DNA of 64,000 bases from Omphalotus guepiniiformis. Taxonomy: Eukaryota > Basidiomycota > Agaricomycetes > Agaricales > Omphalotaceae. Positions 58,564 to 64,000 of this stretch are shown here, one piece after another. Below the pieces are notes generated by a model, which was given only the letters and a program-made list of their open reading frames with translations, had not been told where the DNA came from and did no database searches. Each line of letters begins with the position of its first letter. Position 1 is the stretch's first letter. The position numbers and the translations under genes are program-made. Where the stretch lies: positions 124,001 through 188,000 of the forward strand of contig JAQOOI010000037.1 of the NCBI GenBank assembly GCA_028554645.1. The letters run 5' to 3'.

Positions 58564-59222
58564 ATTTACTTGCAAGAATAACTTAAATTTTAAAGAAGAA
58601 GAAGAGAGAGAGAAAATATAATGGAAAGTCTCATATGGAATACTCTGACAAATTAAAGAACACAATCCTATAAGCACAGATCTAGAGGATGGAGTGGTTG
58701 GATTGACAACCTTAGCCAAGTGAGATACAAATATTTATAATATGAAATGTAAAGGATGCATAGGTAACACTTACTACAAGTTATATGATTGCTTACTAAA
58801 AAATTAGTATCTACTCTGTCACTATCTGATTATATTCACACTTATGGTAATAGCCTATACAGTCAAACTCTAATGATATTTCAGAAGAATAAGTAACTAA
58901 AAGCATTGGATAGTTATGATGTGATTATAAGATCAAAAAAGTGAAAGTATGCTAAAATTGGTATATAATTCTCTGTGTTGTCTGCACACACATATCTCAT
59001 GTGGTGCTTGCACACATTTTTGACATTGCACACACACACATTTTTTTGACATTGCACACACACACACATATTTTTTTGACATTGTGCACGCGCACACACA
59101 TACATCTCTGTGTTGTGTGTGTGCAGCCAAAATAGAAAGTTGTGTACACACATAATCATACATTGAATAGAGATAACACACATTTTGTGTAAATTATTTT
59201 TTGACACTATTAAACAGCATAG
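58564..59222 (-). repeat. Element A right TIR
   Basis: Matches the reverse complement of 56332-56987; a few substitutions (for example TAGGTC/TAGATC, CTTGGCTTGTC/CTTGGCTAAGG region) and small indels. Confidence 0.92.
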
Positions 59223-60022
59223 TAAGCCATTTTATGTGTTATGATACTCAGTTTTGCCCCTTGGAAGTCGAGATGAGGCGGTATGGCCAAGTTAGGTTCG
59301 ACATAGTGCATGCACCATGCCTGACGTGAGAGGGCTCTAGCCTCGTCGAGTTGGGTGAGCTGCGAGGAAGCTACTGGCAGTAGAACTACTGTTTCACGCC
59401 GGTGGCGTAAGTATGCAACGATCAGCTTTAAAAATTGTGCATGCTGCACATCATGATAACCATAGTCTTCAGCCCAATGTAAAGGCTTGAGGAGAAGTGA
59501 GATCTGCGTGAAATCTGGCGATCTAATCCATAGTTCCGGTTCGGGTGGTAAGATTTCCAGTGTGCGTGCCAGCGCACTTAGTAACAAGGGCTGACCTGAT
59601 AGGGCATCCGTGGGGATCGGGAATGTGACATTTAGGTCGTGACCTGGTTCGACCCAGATGCCCACGCCTGCTCGAGGTTGGTGGGATCTATCATCCTGTA
59701 TTGAATCAGTGGCCTTTGGAGCGGGGGTTACTGTCATCCACACTTCTAACACTCTGGTGTTGCTGACACATCGTACTTCTCTTTCTGGGCTGGGCAAGCT
59801 CGAGGCAGAGGTCAGCAAAGGTGCAAAGACCCTGAATGACTCCTCAATGTTCGACAATGCCAATGGGGGTATTAATTGGTACGTGTCCTCTTGCAGGTCC
59901 AATGGGATGTTTCTCACGGGACTCACATTGCCATTCCCAAAGGTATTCAGTGGGATCCAGACAGGGTGGAGCTGCCTGAGGCAATGGGCTGCCTCTTTGA
60001 TGCATGCGTGGGGGTTAGTCCA
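59223..60022 (-). pseudogene. LINE-2, middle part: RNase H domain
   Basis: The frame runs from the insertion site of X (QWTNPHACIKEAAHCLRQL) through VWIPLNTFGNGNVSPVRN, a Ser/Pro linker, and an RNase H-like fold (RVLEVWMTVTPAPKA, AGVGIWVEPGHDLNVTFPIP, ALARTLEILPPEPELWIRSP, LIVAYLRHRRETVVLLPV) to THKMA at 59223. There it is broken by element A. The NPHAC cysteine motif follows the cysteine cluster encoded beyond X, as in agaric LINE polyproteins. Confidence 0.75.
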
Positions 60023-60030
60023 CTGCTATC

Positions 60031-61824
60031 GCGACTAAAAGCGGTCTAGGCTTGAAATCATGCAGATTGAGAAACATTTTGGTTGTTCAAACATTGGAAA
60101 CTGAACAATGAGGACTAGAGTTCACCCAAGCTGCTAGTTGAAACATGAGAACACACTTAGTTACTCAAGCCTGAGTGTAGAGTTAGCTACAGTACATGAT
60201 ATGGTACTTAGCAACTGTGACCAATGGGATCATGGAGAGAGATACTAGTTTTGCCTCTCACTTTGTATTGGAGTACCAATGATCCATGCTAAGTTGAGTT
60301 GGTCAGACCCACCCTCTAAAGACTAGAGACTCCCATGAGTGTTGTTTGATTGTAATCCAAGGGAATGATGGAAGTTACAATTCAATCTGAAACATCTAAG
60401 TCCACTGGACTACCTAACTCCAGCTGGTCTTGCTAACTCAGGTTGGCTTTAAAGACTGAATGCTGAGAGTGCAGACAATCTTGTATTGTTCTGACCAGAG
60501 AAATATGTTGTACATTTGGTACTATGCTTAGGATGGTGTTACAATTTGTGAACCACCTTTTGTCTGTTGGCTGAAAAGGAAAAATCCTCTAAGTCATTTC
60601 TGAAGAATGGAGTTAGATGCTCAAGCTCTCTACCATGGAGCTAGATGTTGATTCTGGAGTATCCCTCTGAAATGTAACATCTAACTGAGTGATACCCTGA
60701 AACCAGACACCCAAATACGGAAGAATAAACGATTATTGGGACATAATACTGCCCATAGCTTGGTGCTAAGACCAGCTGAAAGGAGAAATACCTCCTAGAG
60801 ACAAATCAGATGCAAGATCTGGCCAGATAGACACATGTGCTACTGTACAGCTTGTGGATGATAGTAACAACGGAGTAGGGTCTAGATGACCTCTGAGACG
60901 AAGAAATAACCACTGGGTATGCTAGGAACCTCACCAGCAGCCCCCAGTTAGGAAAATCAAAAGAGTTGCAAATTTCAAAATCATAAAAGATGTTGTCATA
61001 TGGCACCATTCTGGACTGGTATTGCGTGCTGTACACCCTGGTTAGATACCCTGGACTTGATAGCCAAGCCGTTATATGGACAAAGCAATTTTTATAACAA
61101 TTTTATACTCAAGATACCTATACATGACAGTATCTAACTGAAAAATACCTACAAAAATACCTAAAAAGACACCAATCCCTGCTCAATTAGTCTTTCTGTT
61201 ATCTATTCTATTTACTCTGCTTAGATTCCCTTACATTTTCGAGATTTACTATATTTATTTTCTGACCTGTATATAAGAGCTACCTACTTGTAGATATTTT
61301 CCCTTAAGTTAGGACTGCCTAGGCTCACTACCAAAGCGGAACTTCTTCTAGACGAAAATTGCCTGGCTCTTAGGAGTTCAGTTATAGAGAAATATACCAG
61401 TTGTGCAAACTTCTGTAAAGTCCCTTGTGGCAAACTTTGAGAGAGATACTGAAACTGTTGCTGTCCCTGCTGTTCTGTCTGTGCTGTTCTGCCTGCTGAA
61501 ACTGTTGCTGCTACTGTTCTGATTGATACTGTCACTGTTTGGACCATTGGATTGAGTTGCCCACTCTGATTATTGCCCTGAACCATCCCCTGAACCCCTG
61601 AGAAACTAGTTGCCCTCTGTCTTGAACTTGTGTTTTTGAGTTGCCCTGTCACTTATACCCTGTTCAGAGCAGACTGCAGACACTTGCTAGCTCAAGTATT
61701 GAGTTCGATTGTCGAGTTTAACTGTGCAGAACCTTTGACAATGCCAGCCACACCTCCACAACCCCCCTAGAATTGAGTTAGAGGTTGTTTCTTGAGACTC
61801 CCTCTCAGTCTAATTCTTGCACAT
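60031..61824. mobile_element. Insertion X: 1.8-kb unknown insertion in LINE-2
   Basis: Its existence is inferred from frame restoration: the LINE-2 frame ...CMSDCEDRQ at 61827 continues as WTNPHAC at 60022 when the interval is removed. Flanks look like an imperfect target duplication, ACTGC-TATC at 60022-60030 versus ACTGCCTATC at 61825-61834. No TIR, LTR pair or poly(A) is evident at the ends. An open minus frame (61284-61652) is Gln/Ser/Thr-rich low complexity, partly driven by CTGTTCTG words, and cannot be assigned. Confidence 0.6.
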
Positions 61825-62316
61825 TACTGCCTATCCTCGCAGTCAGACATGCAGAGTACACATTGGCAGTCATGGGTGGGAAAGTGTTCAGGGGATCCCA
61901 GCCTAAGCAGGAGGTCCACTGCATCACCCACAGTGATTATATGATGGTTTTTGCACAGGCATTTGCATTTCTGGCCATTATTGAACTGTCTTACCCCCTT
62001 GTTTTGCACCCAGATGGTGCCATAGAGGCATTTCAGCCTTCACCCGGTCGGTGGGTAATACCAGATTGAACCTAACATTATATTTCTTCGCTGTCTTCAT
62101 CATACTACGTAGTTGTGGGGGCAAATCTTTAAGGATAGGTTGCCAGTCCTGCAAGAAAGGCGATATCCTGGCTTCGGTGGAACTGGAAGACGAGGCTGCA
62201 CAATGGAAACTGATTAGGGCATCCGCCAGAAACGCCCACATTGGCAGCACTTGAGAGTTGTGCCTCATCTGATTGGAACCTATATCATGTCCGATGCGAG
62301 GTACGCCTTCCTGCAA
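61825..62316 (-). pseudogene. LINE-2, 5'-most surviving part
   Basis: It reads FLQDWQPILKDLPPQLRSMM, KTAKKYNVRFNLVLP, EMPLWHHLGAK and, after a one-base shift near 61985, NNGQKCKCLCKNHHIITVGD and HDCQCVLCMSDCEDRQ. This is the spacer plus cysteine cluster that precedes RNase H in agaric LINE polyproteins (family pattern LPxxLxxMxKxAKKYxVxF, PxWxHxG, KCLxxxHxxxTVxD). No RT is seen upstream, so the copy appears 5'-truncated near 62240, adjoining the KOW gene. Confidence 0.65.
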
Positions 62317-64000
62317 GTCACTTACTCATCCTCATATTGAATAACATTGAAAAGCGGGGTACGGAACACTCAATTGTCTGGCAAATAAGTGCCACTGCTG
62401 ACGCCCGTGTTGTGCGCTCGGCGTTCACATCCTCAGTTCCTGGCTTCATATATCTCAAGGTTCCAAACATGAATCCTTCAAATATTGTCTTGTCCAACTA
62501 TCTTTGTTCCATTCCCGGTCTTCTATGTAGCTCGTCTTACGAAACTGTGATCCCATCTCCTGCTGCTTCAATTCGTCCCGACGGCTCCAAACATCCGATA
62601 CCCGCTCCTGAGCGCATGCCGTTGAATATCACTTTCGCTGCTCACAGAATTGATAGATCAGAATGGCCATTCATCTTAACCCAGCAATCTCACTGGATGT
62701 GCGCAGGTGACTGGGTCCGGGTGAAGCAAGGACTGTATCACAATGATGTAGGGTTGGTGATTGAGCAGCTCAAGCGAGAGTGGGATAAGGAGCCTCAGTG
62801 TCGAGTGCTACTAATTCCACGTCTCGCAAAGTCTCCCCAGTCTGTGGAACCAGCAGCGTCGACAGCAGCCTCCTCTTCAGACACCTCATGCAAGGGTAAA
62901 CAGAAACACATTGAGAGGACCGTGCGAGCGTTATTCCATGCTGGGTGGTGATTGATACTGCAAACGAAGGGGAAGGGAAATACCCTGTGCAGCGATGTAG
63001 TCTACCACAGGACCAGTGTTGTAAAGCTGGGACGGACCCTCACTGGAGAGTCTGGTATCACGAGGGCCAGACATTCCATTGCGGTCTTGTATGGCAAACT
63101 TACGGCGTCTCCCAGCTTGAAATTGTGACTAGGATGCCCTTCCAATACGCGAGCCTTTCCGTGTGCAGTGGCCATCCGCTTGTGCTTGATGCTCTGAAAG
63201 ACATGCCGCCGCCCAATACATGGCATTTCCGGGAGGGTGAATGTGTCTACATTACTGAATGGCAAAAGACACACATGCCTGATGGTTGTGAAGCACTTGT
63301 CGCCGTAGCGGAGACTGAAGGCGGCGAGTGTATCATTCAGCGTGTACTGGATAGTACCTGTGAGGTGAAGCAGGCCAACGGGGTATTACAATCAGTTAGG
63401 TTGAGTTGCATTCAAAAGAAAATCGATTTCGGTGACGAAGTAGAAGTACTGGCTGGTTGTAATAAGGGCCTGTATGGGCTCGTGGTTGAGCGTGATGGTT
63501 GGGTAGTCGGAGCACAAGCAGGAGCAAGTCAAAAGGTAAGTTCTTACCCAATGCTGTTCAGAAACCTGAATGACCTGTATCTACTACATTCAAGGTGGTG
63601 CATGTGCATGTTAACACCCTTCGACAAGTGCTGGGCGGAGTGCAGAAGCTGTTGATTTCTCGACCACCCGCAGTTGAATCTGAGGTGGATGAGTCACCAA
63701 CTCCATCACTTGCAACTCCTAGACCACCATGGATCGGCGCACTGGTGCTTTTGCGCAGGCATGCTGGGCACAAGGCTGAGCAGGGACTAGTGAAGGATGT
63801 GAATCGTTGAGACAACAGGAGTGGCCTTGAACTACAGATCGCACTGTCCACCATTGGTACATTGTCAGGAAGCCATATACTCACTGCCGATTATGATGAT
63901 GTACGCGAAGCTGAGTAAGTTATATGAGTTGTCATTCCGGGTCTGGTAAATACTGACTTCTACGCTGTAGTACTGGAAAATATCTCGACAACTACCACCC
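62265..64000 (+). pseudogene. Spt5/KOW-like protein, degenerate, runs off the window
   Basis: KOW motifs bind RNA/ribosomal or transcription partners; Spt5 is the RNA polymerase elongation factor, and agarics carry many short Spt5-like paralogues. An NGN-like start (YHVRCEVRLPASHLLILILN, VPGFIYLKVPNMNPSNIVLS) precedes KOW 1 (GDWVRVKQGLYHNDVGLVIE). A second block carries FREGECVYITEWQKT and KOW 2 (GDEVEVLAGCNKGLYGLVVE). After a GT-AG intron (63536-63594) comes HVNTLR, then KOW 3 (PPWIGALVLLRRHAGHKAEQ GLVKDVNR split by composition). Breaks: a frame change near 62950 and TGA at 63808-63810, after which the frame continues DNRSGLELQIALST...YDDVREAE. It is broken, and the 3' end lies outside the window. 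Confidence 0.72.

Larger units (their letters stand above)
56332..59222. mobile_element. Element A: foldback DNA element with about 656-bp TIRs
   Basis: Terminal inverted repeats span 56332-56987 and 58564-59222 (about 97% identical), starting CTATGCTGTTTAATAGTGTC. Flanks are TAAG at 56328-56331 and 59223-59226, a 4-bp target duplication; removing one copy restores the LINE-2 frame (KMA-YQLLSTRR). The interior (56988-58563) has no recognisable transposase. Each TIR carries the iterated word TGTCAAAAAWT (left arm at 56348, 56473, 56503 and 56529) embedded in GT-rich sequence, like subterminal transposase-binding repeats. A 4-bp TSD is known for some superfamilies (for example Sola1/2 and Academ-type), but I cannot assign this one. 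Open frames of 97 codons in both TIRs are mirror copies of GT-repeat translation and not credible genes. Confidence 0.9.

Noticed and set aside
37719..63810. TGA read as a sense codon (alternative genetic code)
   Set aside because: Host genes in the same window use TGA as a genuine terminator (eS17 and the J-protein end in TGA), so the TGA pattern in transposons is better explained by CGA decay.
1..64000. CRISPR array, bacterial operon or rRNA gene
   Set aside because: No regular spacer-repeat array, no Shine-Dalgarno-led polycistronic layout and no rRNA segment; the gene structure is eukaryotic throughout.

Overview
The window is nuclear DNA of a filamentous mushroom-forming basidiomycete (Agaricomycetes). 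The evidence is dense 50-60 nt GT-AG introns, a 25-exon fungal laccase, an SKN7-type HSF/response-regulator fusion, a tandem pair of DUF6534-type membrane proteins, and agaric-style LINE, Ty3 and DDE transposons. I infer the class; the genus cannot be fixed from the sequence.

Left part (1-12.9 kb) is mostly decayed DNA. It holds a diverged tandem duplication (208-771), a scrap of SNF2 helicase motif VI (about 2.26 kb), an FAD-monooxygenase pseudogene with at least three frameshifts (3.76-5.03 kb), a C-terminal isoprenylcysteine-methyltransferase-like fragment (5.25-5.7 kb, minus), a dense cluster of the motif GTTCAAA (6.36-6.61 kb), and two tandem DUF6534 genes on the minus strand (8.37-11.9 kb) that share a 14-nt micro-exon.

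Middle part (12.9-36.7 kb) is the gene-bearing core. It contains a head-to-head ribosomal protein pair (eS17 minus, uS8 plus), a degenerate 24-nt repeat array (16.18-17.26 kb) in an otherwise gene-poor stretch, a laccase (20.23-23.26 kb), SKN7 (24.57-29.90 kb, with one 1.3-kb intron), a J-domain co-chaperone (minus, 31.16-32.72 kb) and an SFP1-like C2H2 transcription factor (33.84-36.70 kb). SKN7 (stress response) and the SFP1-like factor (in yeast a regulator of ribosomal protein genes) are neighbours by position only; no operon-like coordination is implied.

Right part (37.5-64 kb) is a transposon graveyard. In order it has a TA-flanked DDE transposon with 32-bp TIRs (37.49-40.54 kb), a Ty3 pol remnant (42.9-44.8 kb), a (CAGA)n microsatellite, a young LTR mini-retrotransposon that keeps only an integrase-tail/chromodomain segment between 453-bp LTRs (46.19-47.71 kb), and a Russian-doll nest (49.0-62.3 kb). 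In the nest an old LINE (LINE-2) has been split by a full-length 6.3-kb LINE (LINE-1), by a foldback element with about 656-bp TIRs (element A), and by a 1.8-kb unknown insertion (X). Removing each insertion and one target-site copy restores the LINE-2 reading frame. The window ends inside a decayed Spt5/KOW-like gene.

A recurring theme is that in-frame stops in unrelated elements are nearly all TGA where the family expects Arg (CGA), which looks like C-to-T decay at CpG.
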